Part shown: positions 34,372-43,488 of the stretch, one piece after another
How the letters are laid out: each line of letters opens with the position of its first letter
Position numbering within the stretch: position 1 is the first letter of the stretch
Assembly: GCF_009709615.1 (NCBI RefSeq)
Contig: NZ_WJYA01000001.1
Location: 100,930 to 164,929 of the forward strand
DNA from: Winogradskyella ouciana
GTDB taxonomy: Bacteria; Bacteroidota; Bacteroidia; Flavobacteriales; Flavobacteriaceae
Direction of reading: 5' to 3'
DNA: 64,000 bases
Notes under the pieces: model-generated
What the model was told of the DNA's origin: nothing
The model's database searches: none
What the model saw: the letters and a program-made list of their open reading frames with translations, nothing else
Translations under genes and position numbers: made by a program

Positions 34372-37300
34372 ATGAAACATTTTTACACGTTACTTATTTT
34401 AATTTTTGGTTTGCAGCTTGGTTTTGGGCAGCTTGGGTTTGAAAGAGAGATTATTTTTGGTTTAAATTTTTTTATTGATGCCGACCCTTATTTTCCTGCT
34501 GATATTGATGGCGATGGAGATATGGATATGTTGTCAGCATCCACCTGGTACGAAAACTTGAATGGTCAGGGTAAATTTGGTGTGCGTAATGTATTTTCTG
34601 AAGAGTCGGGCGATTTAGTGTTTGCAGCAGATTTTGATGGAGATAATGACTTAGATGTACTTTCTCAGTCTGGTACTAAAGTAAGATGGTTTCAAAATTT
34701 AGATGGTTTAGGAACATTTAGTGATGAAATACTTATTGATTCATCGCTAGGTAATATTCGGTCAATAAAAGTAGGTGACATTGACAATGATGGCGACATA
34801 GATGTGTTAGTTGGTTCTCTAACTTTGGGAGAAGCACTATGGTATGAAAATTTAGATGGTCAAGGAAATTTTGGAGATGAGCAAATTATTTCTGATTCAA
34901 TAAGTTCTTTAGTTTCTTTAGAGGTAGCTGATCTAGACGGTGATGGTGATTTAGATATAGCTTCGATTTCACAGGGCGATGATAAATTAGTCTGGTTTGA
35001 AAATACAGATGGCCAAGGAAATTTTGGTGGTGAGCAAATAATAGCACTAAATCTTACATATGTTTACAACAGTATCCATATTGCAGATATAGACAATGAT
35101 GGTGATATGGATATTTTCATGAAGAATGAACTATATGAAAACCTAGATGGGCAAGGTACATTCTCCGGTGCGCAAGATATTATACCAAATGGTACAATTC
35201 TTAATTCAGCAGACATGGACAATGATGGGGACTTAGATTTAATAGTCAGCAGTACTCAACTAAAGTGGTATGAAAATCTTAATGGAAATGGGGCCATGAG
35301 CCAAATTCCAGTAAGTAATATAGCCGATCATGATTCCGAAGGATTTCCTTTTATAGTGGATTTGGACGGAGATGGAGATTTGGATGTGACTACAAATAAT
35401 CAGTGGCACGAAAACCTAAATGGCCTAGGAATTTTTGAATACGATGAGCCCAATATCATCATCTTTACGCCTGGGTTTTCTGATATATTATCCAAAGATA
35501 TTGATAATGACGGTGATAATGATATTTTAACGACCAGCCTAAGTGATGGTAAAATTGCTTGGTTCGAAAACCAGGATGGCCTTGGTAGTTTCAGTACGCC
35601 AAAACTAATAAAAACAAATGCAGATCTAGCGTTTACAGCTTTTATAGCAGATTTGGATGGTGATAACGACATGGACGTTTTAGCCTCATCAGACCATAGA
35701 ATAGTTTGGTTTAAAAATTTAGATGGTTCAGGAAATTTCGGTCCAGACATTGTAATTAATTCAGAGGCTTATTTTGCCAGAAATATCTTTGTTTGTGATT
35801 TAGATGGCGATAATGACAATGATATTGTTTATTCCGTTGAGTCTGGGAACAAAATAATTTGGCATGAAAACTTAGATGGTGAGGGAGATTTCGGTGCTCA
35901 GCAGTATGTTGTCGAAAATGAAGAAGCTAATATCGTGCGTTCTGCCGATATTGATGGAGATGGAGACTTAGATATACTCAGTGGTTCGCACATTGGGATT
36001 TTTTGGTTTGAGAACTTGGATGGTCAAGGTGTCTTTGGGCCTAAAATAATCATTGATGATGATATTTGGACCACAAAAGCTTTCATAAAGGATATAGACA
36101 ATGATGGTTTTTTAGATGTAATAACAAACAATAATAGTAACGGAAATATTGTATGGTTTAAGAACTTGGATGGAGTAGCAAATTTTGGAAACGGAAATGT
36201 CATCGCAGAAGGTTTATCGTATAGAGACATGTCTGTTGCAGATTTAGATTCTGATGGTGATTTGGATATTGCCGTTGCCTTGTCTCAAGATGATGATATC
36301 GTATGGTTTGAGAATGTCGATGGCCTAGGTGCTTTTGGGCAAGAACAATTAGTTCACCATTTTGGGTCGCCGAGTGGTGCAGATCTTTACAGGTCAATAG
36401 TGTGTGAGGATATTGATAATGATGGTAAAGTTGACATAGTTTCAGACTACCAATCTAACTGGTATATGCACTGGTTTAAAAATCTTGGGGAATTAAGAAA
36501 TGAAATTAATGGAGTGTTGTCATTAGATGTAAATAACAATGGTTGTGCAGATGGTAATATAAATCTCTCGGATGTACTTATAAGTACAGAGAGTCCATCA
36601 GAAAGTTTTGCCACATTTTCATCAGAAACAGGTGCTTATCAATTTTTTGTTGGAGAGGATACTTACACCACCACAGTTAATAATTTACCAAGCTATTATT
36701 CTATATCACCAAATTCTGCGACGTCCACATTTTCGGGTTTGCAAAACACCGATACGGTTAACTTTTGTCTGGAAACCTCGGCAGATATCAATGACTTAAA
36801 TATTAGTATTTATTCGTCACAAACACCTCGACAATTTATAAATATTACATATTATGTGGTTTATAGAAATGTTGGCACTAATACGTTAGATGGTTCAATA
36901 ACTTTTGATTATGAACCAGATAAATTAGAGTTCTTAAATGCAGGTACTGAAACCGTAGTGGATACTGGTAATAGTATTGTCTTAGAATTTGAAGATTTAG
37001 ACCCTTTGGAAACCCGAATCTTACCACTTGAGTTTTTTGTCACTGCTACTATATTTGACACCATTACATTAACAGGTACAATTCATCCCGTTAATGGTGA
37101 TCTTACACCAGATGATAATACTTTTGAACTATTCGAACCCGTAGTTGGACCGTATGACCCTAATGATATTCGTTGTTTACAAGGAGATGAAATATTAATT
37201 GATGATGTGGGCAACTATTTGAACTACATAATTCGTTTCCAAAACATAGGTACTGCTTCAGCTATAAATGTTAGGGTAGATCACCAATTAGACGATAAAC

Positions 37301-37821
37301 TCGATTGGACGACAATGCAACTTGAGTCCCTAAGTCATCAAGGACGTGTAGAAATAACAAATGGTAATTTTGTACAATTTATTTTTGATGAAATAAATTT
37401 ACCTCATAGTGATGAAGATGAAGAGGGATCTAATGGCTACGTGGCTTACAAAATTAAGCCAAAAGCAGATGTACAAGTCGGCGACATTATCAGCGGAGTA
37501 GCAGACATCTATTTTGATTTTAATCCGCCAATAACAACCAATACGGTAAATACGGAAATCGTTGAACCATTAAGTGTGGATGAGGTAGAACTACAGAATG
37601 TAAAGTTGTTTCCAAATCCTGCGCAAAACAAGTTGCAAATAACTTTCAATCAAATTATTGATGGATTAACCATCGTTGATATTAATGGTAGGGAACTGAA
37701 TTCTATAGAAATTTCAGTTTCGGATTATAGTTTGGATGTTTCAGGTTTATCTAATGGTGTCTATTTCTTGGAAATACAATCAGGAGAGTCAAAATCCACT
37801 AAAAAGTTCATCAAAAACTAG
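34372..37821 (+). CDS. FG-GAP/VCBS-repeat surface protein with T9SS sorting domain
   Basis: A 1149-residue exported protein. It has a signal peptide MKHFYTLLILIFGLQLGFGQ and then about 14 FG-GAP/VCBS-like blades, each with a calcium-binding loop of the form D(I/L)D(G/N)DGD(L/M/I)D and a WYENLDGQGxFG linker; these probably form one or two beta-propellers. Residues near 720-1050 form beta-sandwich domains (ANINDLNISIYSSQTPRQFIN, DPNDIRCLQGDEILIDDVGNYLNY). The C-terminal 75 residues are a type A sorting domain (VKLFPNPAQNKLQITF ... GVYFLEIQSGESKSTKKFIKN) for type IX secretion and surface anchoring. The ATG at 34372 is chosen over 34351. It is probably an adhesin or polymer-binding protein. Confidence 0.93.
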   Translation: MKHFYTLLILIFGLQLGFGQLGFEREIIFGLNFFIDADPYFPADIDGDGDMDMLSASTWYENLNGQGKFGVRNVFSEESGDLVFAADFDGDNDLDVLSQSGTKVRWFQNLDGLGTFSDEILIDSSLGNIRSIKVGDIDNDGDIDVLVGSLTLGEALWYENLDGQGNFGDEQIISDSISSLVSLEVADLDGDGDLDIASISQGDDKLVWFENTDGQGNFGGEQIIALNLTYVYNSIHIADIDNDGDMDIFMKNELYENLDGQGTFSGAQDIIPNGTILNSADMDNDGDLDLIVSSTQLKWYENLNGNGAMSQIPVSNIADHDSEGFPFIVDLDGDGDLDVTTNNQWHENLNGLGIFEYDEPNIIIFTPGFSDILSKDIDNDGDNDILTTSLSDGKIAWFENQDGLGSFSTPKLIKTNADLAFTAFIADLDGDNDMDVLASSDHRIVWFKNLDGSGNFGPDIVINSEAYFARNIFVCDLDGDNDNDIVYSVESGNKIIWHENLDGEGDFGAQQYVVENEEANIVRSADIDGDGDLDILSGSHIGIFWFENLDGQGVFGPKIIIDDDIWTTKAFIKDIDNDGFLDVITNNNSNGNIVWFKNLDGVANFGNGNVIAEGLSYRDMSVADLDSDGDLDIAVALSQDDDIVWFENVDGLGAFGQEQLVHHFGSPSGADLYRSIVCEDIDNDGKVDIVSDYQSNWYMHWFKNLGELRNEINGVLSLDVNNNGCADGNINLSDVLISTESPSESFATFSSETGAYQFFVGEDTYTTTVNNLPSYYSISPNSATSTFSGLQNTDTVNFCLETSADINDLNISIYSSQTPRQFINITYYVVYRNVGTNTLDGSITFDYEPDKLEFLNAGTETVVDTGNSIVLEFEDLDPLETRILPLEFFVTATIFDTITLTGTIHPVNGDLTPDDNTFELFEPVVGPYDPNDIRCLQGDEILIDDVGNYLNYIIRFQNIGTASAINVRVDHQLDDKLDWTTMQLESLSHQGRVEITNGNFVQFIFDEINLPHSDEDEEGSNGYVAYKIKPKADVQVGDIISGVADIYFDFNPPITTNTVNTEIVEPLSVDEVELQNVKLFPNPAQNKLQITFNQIIDGLTIVDINGRELNSIEISVSDYSLDVSGLSNGVYFLEIQSGESKSTKKFIKN

Positions 37822-37846
37822 ATGTATAGCTAAAAAGAATGATTTT

Positions 37847-37883
37847 AAACCTCACAGGTTTTCAAAACCCGTGAGGTTTTTTT
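37847..37883 (+). terminator. Terminator after the FG-GAP gene
   Basis: AAACCTCACAGGTTTT and AAAACCCGTGAGGTTT form a long stem followed by TTTTTTT. Confidence 0.9.
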
Positions 37884-37924
37884 GTTTAGCACAATCTTCT
37901 TACATTTAGAAAAACTAACCGTTT

Positions 37925-39463
37925 ATGCTCAAAAAAGTTTTCGCAAGTGCCGTATTTGGTGTAGAGGCTTCAACTGTAACCGTTGAGGTCAATGTAGATA
38001 AAGGTGTTGGTTACCATTTGGTCGGACTTCCGGATAACGCGATAAAAGAGAGCAATTACCGTATAGCAGCAGCACTTCAAAACAATGGCTATCGTATTCC
38101 AGGGAAAAAGATTACCATCAATATGGCGCCTGCCGACCTGCGAAAGGAGGGTTCAGCATACGATTTAACCTTAGCTGTTGGAATACTGGCTGCATCAGGC
38201 CAAATAAAAGCCGAAAACTTAGAAGATTACCTCATTATGGGCGAATTGTCCTTAGATGGAAGTTTGCAGCCTATTAAAGGGGCATTGCCAATAGCTGTGA
38301 AGGCTAGGGAAGAAGGTTTTAAAGGTTTTATTCTGCCAAGCCAAAATGCGAAGGAAGCTGCTATTGTCAACGATTTAAAAGTTTATGGAGTCGATAACAT
38401 CACTCAGGTGATTGAGCATTTTGATAAAAATATTCACATTGAAGAAACCATTATAAATACACGAGAGGAGTTTTATAAAAACCTCGATTTTCCGGAATTT
38501 GATTTTGCGGATGTAAAGGGACAGGAAAGTATAAAACGCTGTATGGAAATTGCAGCAGCAGGTGGTCACAACATCATTCTTATTGGTCCGCCAGGTTCGG
38601 GTAAAACCATGTTGGCAAAACGCTTACCAAGCATTTTGCCACCAATGACGCTTCATGAAGCTTTGGAAACGACGAAAATTCATTCAGTTGTAGGTCGTGT
38701 AAAAGCCCATGCTGGCTTAATGGCGCAGCGACCGTTCCGAAGTCCGCATCATACGATTTCGAATGTCGCACTCGTCGGAGGCGGAAGCTATCCACAACCA
38801 GGAGAAATTTCATTATCACATAACGGAGTATTATTTCTAGACGAGTTACCAGAGTTTAAGCGTGAAGTTTTGGAAGTAATGCGTCAACCTTTGGAAGATC
38901 GAGAGGTCACCATATCAAGAGCTAAATTCACGGTTACTTATCCTTCGTCTTTTATGTTAGTAGCGAGTATGAACCCAAGTCCAGGAGGTTATTTCAATGA
39001 TCCAGATGCGCCAGTAACGTCTAGTCCTGCGGAAATGCAACGCTATCTCAGTAAAATTTCTGGGCCTTTGTTAGATCGAATAGATATTCACATTGAAGTG
39101 ACTCCAGTACCTTTTGAAAAACTATCTGACGATAGAAAAGGCGAATCTTCAGTGGATATAAGAAAACGTGTGACTAAAGCAAGAGAAGTACAGACCGAAC
39201 GCTTTAAAGAATTGGAAAATGTGCACTATAACGCGCAGATGAACACCAAGCAAATCAGAAAATATTGCAAGTTAGACGATGCGTCATTACAGCTTTTAAA
39301 ATCCGCCATGGAGCGCTTAAACCTCTCTGCCAGAGCTTATGACAGAATTCTTAAAGTTTCTCGAACCATTGCCGATTTAGAAGGTTCTGAAAATGTTTTG
39401 GGTGCTCATATTAGCGAAGCGATACAATACCGAAGTTTAGATAGAGAGGGTTGGTTGGGGTAA
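37925..39463 (+). CDS. comM: YifB/ComM-family AAA+ ATPase (Mg-chelatase-like)
   Basis: A 512-residue protein. It has the N-terminal ChlI-like domain (VFGVEASTVTVEVNVDKGVGYHLVGLPDNAIKES), Walker A GPPGSGKTML, Walker B GVLFLDELPEF, the sensor region MNPSPGGYFNDP, and a C-terminal domain ending ISEAIQYRSLDREGWLG. ComM is a hexameric helicase promoting branch migration during natural transformation. Length and motifs are complete. The last 53 bases are repeated, with only synonymous changes, at 40230-40282 behind the following gene. This marks the comM 3' end as an insertion or recombination point. Confidence 0.93.
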   Translation: MLKKVFASAVFGVEASTVTVEVNVDKGVGYHLVGLPDNAIKESNYRIAAALQNNGYRIPGKKITINMAPADLRKEGSAYDLTLAVGILAASGQIKAENLEDYLIMGELSLDGSLQPIKGALPIAVKAREEGFKGFILPSQNAKEAAIVNDLKVYGVDNITQVIEHFDKNIHIEETIINTREEFYKNLDFPEFDFADVKGQESIKRCMEIAAAGGHNIILIGPPGSGKTMLAKRLPSILPPMTLHEALETTKIHSVVGRVKAHAGLMAQRPFRSPHHTISNVALVGGGSYPQPGEISLSHNGVLFLDELPEFKREVLEVMRQPLEDREVTISRAKFTVTYPSSFMLVASMNPSPGGYFNDPDAPVTSSPAEMQRYLSKISGPLLDRIDIHIEVTPVPFEKLSDDRKGESSVDIRKRVTKAREVQTERFKELENVHYNAQMNTKQIRKYCKLDDASLQLLKSAMERLNLSARAYDRILKVSRTIADLEGSENVLGAHISEAIQYRSLDREGWLG

Positions 39464-39493
39464 GTTTAAAATCAAATAAAATCAAATGAGTTT

Positions 39494-40225
39494 ATGAATT
39501 ATGCTGATTATCCAGTTGTACTGTTAGAAAATGTACAAAAAACTTTTCAAAAATTAAGAAATAAAGTTAAAGAGAATGATGATATTCTCAGGATAGTTAA
39601 AGATGAAAATTTAGAATTGAAAATTGAGTATACTAGAAAAGGTTATGACTTTAAATTTAGTGTTGCAAATCCGAACTATTCAAATAACCACGTCTCTTTT
39701 AAGGTTTTACATTTGCCAAGTAGTAATAGGGAAAAGGGTTTATTTAATATGCCAATAATATCTTCTTCAAAAGAAGAAATATTGAACAGATTTAATCACT
39801 GGCTAAATATTCTAAAAAAATATGAGAACATAAGCATTCATCCTAAAGATAAAGTTCTAAGAGATTATGAAAATAGATTCTTTCAAGTATTCAGTTTTTT
39901 GGATGATAAAAGTGATGATAAGGCGTTATCTTTTAAGAACAGAACTTTACTAAATATATTTATAGATAAGACCATTGGGTTTTTAGTTGCAGATGATTCA
40001 ATTGAAGATAGTGAGGAAAAAAATGAAATCATTGAAGAATTAAAAGAGTTAAATAAATATCTTCCTCAATTAACACAAGGTCAAATTAAAAAAAGGATTG
40101 CTGTTTTATATAGTAGAATTTATTTTCAAGGTGTTGATATTATTAATTGGATTGTAAAAGAAGGTAAAAGTGTTGGGTTTGGACAAATTCTAATTGAAGG
40201 TTTTAAAGGTTTAATGGGCGGATAA
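39494..40225 (+). CDS. Uncharacterised protein inserted at the comM 3' end
   Basis: A 243-residue charged, helical soluble protein without a signal peptide (VVLLENVQKTFQKLRNKVKENDD, DFKFSVANPNYSNNHVSFKVLHLP, IPEDS-like acidic stretch DDSIEDSEEKNEIIEELKELNKYLPQL). I do not recognise a family. The coding DNA is visibly more AT-rich than comM: 60-base samples at 39541 and 39961 have about 13 and 19 G+C, against 28 at 39001. It sits between the comM stop and a second, diverged copy of the comM end, so it probably arrived by recombination at comM. A start at 39494 is reasonable. Confidence 0.7.
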   Translation: MNYADYPVVLLENVQKTFQKLRNKVKENDDILRIVKDENLELKIEYTRKGYDFKFSVANPNYSNNHVSFKVLHLPSSNREKGLFNMPIISSSKEEILNRFNHWLNILKKYENISIHPKDKVLRDYENRFFQVFSFLDDKSDDKALSFKNRTLLNIFIDKTIGFLVADDSIEDSEEKNEIIEELKELNKYLPQLTQGQIKKRIAVLYSRIYFQGVDIINWIVKEGKSVGFGQILIEGFKGLMGG

Positions 40226-40229
40226 TATA

Positions 40230-40282
40230 TAAGCGAAGCTATTCAGTATCGAAGTTTGGATAGAGAGGGTTGGTTAGGGTAA
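40230..40282 (+). pseudogene. Second copy of the comM 3' end (17 codons plus stop)
   Basis: It matches 39411-39463 at 46 of 53 positions, and the seven differences are all synonymous third-position changes. Both copies read ISEAIQYRSLDREGWLG and stop. It has no start of its own. It is a remnant of a diverged comM gene. Confidence 0.9.
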
Positions 40283-40298
40283 CTGTTTTCTATTTGCA

Positions 40299-40323
40299 TG
40301 TCACATTGAGCACAGTCGAAATG
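40299..40323. repeat. Interspersed repeat copy
   Basis: ATGTCACATTGAGCACAGTCGAAATG is a diverged member of the CACTGAGCGAAGTCGAAGTG family, placed shortly after the comM remnant. Confidence 0.6.
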
Positions 40324-40360
40324 CTATGGAGCAATTTTGATAAAATTTAAAAGAATTATT

Positions 40361-41470
40361 ATGAAAAATATAGTCCTGTTGCTTTGCTTTTTTATTTTTT
40401 GTTGTAATACCAAAAAGGAAAAGAACGCTGACAACGTAACTGCCAAAATTGAAAACGAAAAAATACCAACCTTAAACCTAGAACAAGCCAACCGTTTAGC
40501 AGAATTACCACTTGCTTGCGTTGGCACTGAATATCCTAACAAACTCGGTCAAACCTTAGGGAGCGATGACGATTTAAAATCACCAAAAACATTACATCCA
40601 ACCTTTTACGGTTGTTTTGACTGGCATTCTGCTGTTCATGGACATTGGAGCATGGTGAGTTTATTACGTCAGTTTCAAGATTTGGAAAAGCAAACCGAGA
40701 TGCAGAGTTGGTTGGTGCAAAGTATTTCAAAAGAAAATATTGAAAAAGAAGTCGCCTATTTTCACGGTAAGCACAATAAAACTTACGAGCGTACTTATGG
40801 TTGGGCATGGTTGCTCAAATTGGCTGAAGAACTGCACAAATGGAATCACTCTACAGCAAGGGAACTGGAAAATAACCTCCAACCGTTAACAGATTTAATC
40901 GTCAATAAATATTTAGAGTTTCTACCCAAACTTAATTACCCAATCAGAGTGGGAGAGCACCCAAATACAGCCTTCGGGTTGAGTTTTGCCTACGATTATG
41001 CAGTAACAGTAGGGCATTCAGAGCTGAAAGCTGTCATTGAAAAACGAGCTAAGGATTTTTATATGGATGATCAAGATTGCCCTTTAGAATGGGAGCCAAG
41101 TGGATTCGATTTTTTATCTCCTTGTTTGGAAGAAGCGGCTTTAATGAAGCGTGTATTGTCTAAAGATGAGTTTATGGCTTGGGTAAACGATTTTATGCCA
41201 GAGCTCAACAACGAAGATTTTGATATCGAAGTCGGTAAAGTCTCAGACCGAACGGACGGAAAACTCGTGCATCTCGATGGCGTCAACTTTTCTAGAGCAT
41301 GGAGTCTCAACGAAATTGCCAATGGCATTCCTGAATTTGAGCATCTCAAAAATTTAGCCAACAATCACATTAACTATTCCTTGCCGAGCATTGTAGGAGA
41401 TAGTTACGAAGGAGGGCATTGGCTAGGTAGTTTCGCTATTTATGCCTTGAACTCCATAGATAATGATTAG
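40361..41470 (+). CDS. DUF2891-family lipoprotein
   Basis: A 369-residue protein with a lipoprotein signal (MKNIVLLLCFFIFCCNTKKEK, Cys near 14). The body matches DUF2891, known by HPTFYGCFDWHSAVHGHWSMV, and is rich in Trp, His and helices (RTYGWAWLLKLAEELHKW, IRVGEHPNTAFGLSFAYDYA, VVGDSYEGGHWLGSFAIYAL). This suggests an alpha/alpha toroid like those of glycan-active enzymes. The function is unknown. The gene overlaps the transporter gene by 8 bases and heads the pxpABC block, so it may take part in pyroglutamate or peptide handling. The ATG at 40361 gives a proper lipobox, which the frame start at 40337 does not. Confidence 0.85.
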   Translation: MKNIVLLLCFFIFCCNTKKEKNADNVTAKIENEKIPTLNLEQANRLAELPLACVGTEYPNKLGQTLGSDDDLKSPKTLHPTFYGCFDWHSAVHGHWSMVSLLRQFQDLEKQTEMQSWLVQSISKENIEKEVAYFHGKHNKTYERTYGWAWLLKLAEELHKWNHSTARELENNLQPLTDLIVNKYLEFLPKLNYPIRVGEHPNTAFGLSFAYDYAVTVGHSELKAVIEKRAKDFYMDDQDCPLEWEPSGFDFLSPCLEEAALMKRVLSKDEFMAWVNDFMPELNNEDFDIEVGKVSDRTDGKLVHLDGVNFSRAWSLNEIANGIPEFEHLKNLANNHINYSLPSIVGDSYEGGHWLGSFAIYALNSIDND

Positions 41471-42689
41471 GAAATTCTTCAAAAATATAGGACCTGGTCC
41501 ATTGGTAGCGGCAGCATTTATTGGTCCAGGCACTGTAACACTGTGTACCTTGGCTGGTGTCAACTTTGGCTATGCATTGCTTTGGGCATTAGTGTTATCG
41601 GTTTTGGCAACTATTGTATTACAAGAAATGGCAGCTAGATTGGGTATTGTGTCCCAAAAAGGCTTATCCGAAGTTATTAGAGAAGAAATAAAAAGTCCAG
41701 TAGCAAGAGGATTAGCCATTGGTTTAATGTTATCGGCTATTGTGGTTGGTAACGCTGCTTACGAAGCTGGAAACATTAGTGGAGGAGCTTTGGGAGTGCA
41801 AACGCTTTTCGGTAATCCTGAAATTGTCATTGGTAGTTCAAATTTCACGGTTATTCCCTTCGTTATAGGAGCCGTTGCCTTTATCTCGCTCTTTATTGGA
41901 AATTATAAAGTACTTGAAAAAACCTTGGTTGCACTGGTTATCCTGATGAGTTTGGCATTTCTGACTACAGCCATAATTACCAAACCTAATGTTTTGGAAG
42001 TGGTTAAAGGTATGCTCGTTCCTAAATTTCCCGATAAGAGTATTCTCACCATTATTGGCCTCATTGGTACAACTGTTGTACCTTATAATTTATTCTTGCA
42101 TGCATCATTGGCAAAGACCAAATGGCAATCCAAGAGTGATTTAAGCTACGCAAGAAAAGACACTATAATTGCCGTCATTTTAGGAGGTTTGGTGTCGATG
42201 TGTATAATTATATCTGCTTCTGCTATTCCACACCAAGATATTTCAAATGCATCAGATCTGGCCAAAGGACTTGAGCCTTTGTTCGGTGTTAATGCCAAAT
42301 ACTTTTTGTCCATCGGTTTGTTTGCTGCTGGCATTACAAGCGCTATAACTGCGCCTTTGGCAGCAGCTTTTGTAGCGAGTGGCTGTTTGGGCTGGGAGGC
42401 AAATCTTAAGTCACCAAAATTTAGAACAGTTTGGATGAGTATTCTTGTTTTAGGTGTCATATTCTCTTCAATTGGATTTAAATCTATTGAAATTATCAAA
42501 TTTGCCCAAGTAGCTAATGGTTTGCTGTTGCCTATTATTGCAGGATTTTTACTCTGGGTTATGAACAAACGGATTGTCCTTGGTACTTATACAAACTCAA
42601 AAATTCAGAACATTTTTGGAATTATAATTCTGATAATCACTATCTTTTTAGGTGTAAAAGGAATTTTAAGTGTTTTTAATCTTATCTAA
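41463..42689 (+). CDS. Nramp-like transporter lacking the metal-binding motifs
   Basis: A 408-residue membrane protein with about 11 helices and the Nramp (LeuT) fold: GPGPLVAAAFIGPGTVTLCTLAG in helix 1 and IGTTVVPYNLFLHASLAKTKW in helix 6. Canonical metal-transporting Nramps have DPGN in helix 1 and MPH in helix 6. Here these read GPGT and VPY, so divalent-metal transport is doubtful. In Bacillus subtilis an Nramp-like gene (ycsG) lies beside the pxpA homologue ycsF. By analogy this protein may import 5-oxoproline or another small acid. It overlaps the DUF2891 gene by 8 bases and precedes pxpA. Confidence 0.85.
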   Translation: MIRKFFKNIGPGPLVAAAFIGPGTVTLCTLAGVNFGYALLWALVLSVLATIVLQEMAARLGIVSQKGLSEVIREEIKSPVARGLAIGLMLSAIVVGNAAYEAGNISGGALGVQTLFGNPEIVIGSSNFTVIPFVIGAVAFISLFIGNYKVLEKTLVALVILMSLAFLTTAIITKPNVLEVVKGMLVPKFPDKSILTIIGLIGTTVVPYNLFLHASLAKTKWQSKSDLSYARKDTIIAVILGGLVSMCIIISASAIPHQDISNASDLAKGLEPLFGVNAKYFLSIGLFAAGITSAITAPLAAAFVASGCLGWEANLKSPKFRTVWMSILVLGVIFSSIGFKSIEIIKFAQVANGLLLPIIAGFLLWVMNKRIVLGTYTNSKIQNIFGIIILIITIFLGVKGILSVFNLI

Positions 42690-42707
42690 ATGTTTTATTG
42701 AATAACT

Positions 42708-42733
42708 GTCCCCTTTAGGGGGCTTTAGGGGTG
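42708..42733. repeat. CCCCTTTAGGGGG repeat before pxpA
   Basis: GTCCCCTTTAGGGGGCTTTAGGGGTG is a CCCC-TTTA-GGGG palindrome with a second GGGG arm. It belongs to the family seen at 33344, 47916 and 49372. Confidence 0.6.
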
Positions 42734-42738
42734 TTTTT

Positions 42739-43482
42739 ATGAGTCTTTTAATAAAAATAGATATCAATGCTGACGTAGGAGAAGGTATGGGCAATGAGCC
42801 TGACTTAATGCCATATTTGTCATCGTGCAATATCGCCTGTGGTGGCCATGCGGGTAACACCTTTACAATGACTGAAGTCGTAAGATTAGCGAGAGCACAC
42901 AATGTTAAGATTGGCGCACACCCATCGTTTCCCGATAAAACTAATTTTGGAAGGAAGATTATAGAAATGTCAGCCGCAGATTTATATACCGCTCTAAAAC
43001 AACAAATTAGAGTGCTTCAAAACGTTTTGCATTCAGAAAATGCTATGTTACATCACATAAAGCCACATGGCGCTTTGTACAATTTGGCCGCAAAGGATGA
43101 AAAAACAGCAAATGTGATTGTTGAAGTTATAAAAAGTATCGCTTTGCCTTTAAAACTTTATACGCCTTATGGTTCTGTTATTGCTAAAGTAGCGGAAGCA
43201 GAAGGTATTGAAGTGACTTATGAAGCTTTTGCAGATAGAAACTATAATACAGATCTTTCTTTGGTGTCTCGAGAAATGGATAATGCAATTTTAACGGAAA
43301 AGGATGAAATTCTTAAACATGTCTTAAGGATGATAACGCATCAAAAAGTAAGTACAGTTGATGGGGTAGAAGTACTTCTAAAAGCATCAACTTTTTGTGT
43401 TCATGGAGACACTAAAAATGCTTCAGAAATTTTAAAGTTTTTGAATGAAAAACTGCCCGAATATAAAATTCAAATCAGTTAA
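42739..43482 (+). CDS. pxpA: 5-oxoprolinase subunit A
   Basis: A 247-residue LamB/YcsF-family protein with the signatures IDINADVGEGMGNEPDLMPYLSSCNIACGGHAGN, GAHPSFPD, HHIKPHGALYN and FADRNYN. PxpA, with PxpB and PxpC, converts the damage product 5-oxo-L-proline to glutamate using ATP. It lies 6 bases from pxpB, in the order pxpA-B-C. The Glu, His and Asp residues of the proposed active site are present. Confidence 0.94.
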   Translation: MSLLIKIDINADVGEGMGNEPDLMPYLSSCNIACGGHAGNTFTMTEVVRLARAHNVKIGAHPSFPDKTNFGRKIIEMSAADLYTALKQQIRVLQNVLHSENAMLHHIKPHGALYNLAAKDEKTANVIVEVIKSIALPLKLYTPYGSVIAKVAEAEGIEVTYEAFADRNYNTDLSLVSREMDNAILTEKDEILKHVLRMITHQKVSTVDGVEVLLKASTFCVHGDTKNASEILKFLNEKLPEYKIQIS

Positions 43483-43488
43483 AAATTT

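Noticed and set aside
34372..36480. Regularly spaced similar DNA segments, considered as a CRISPR or satellite array
   Set aside because: They encode FG-GAP blades of one protein; similarity is at protein level with varying spacing.
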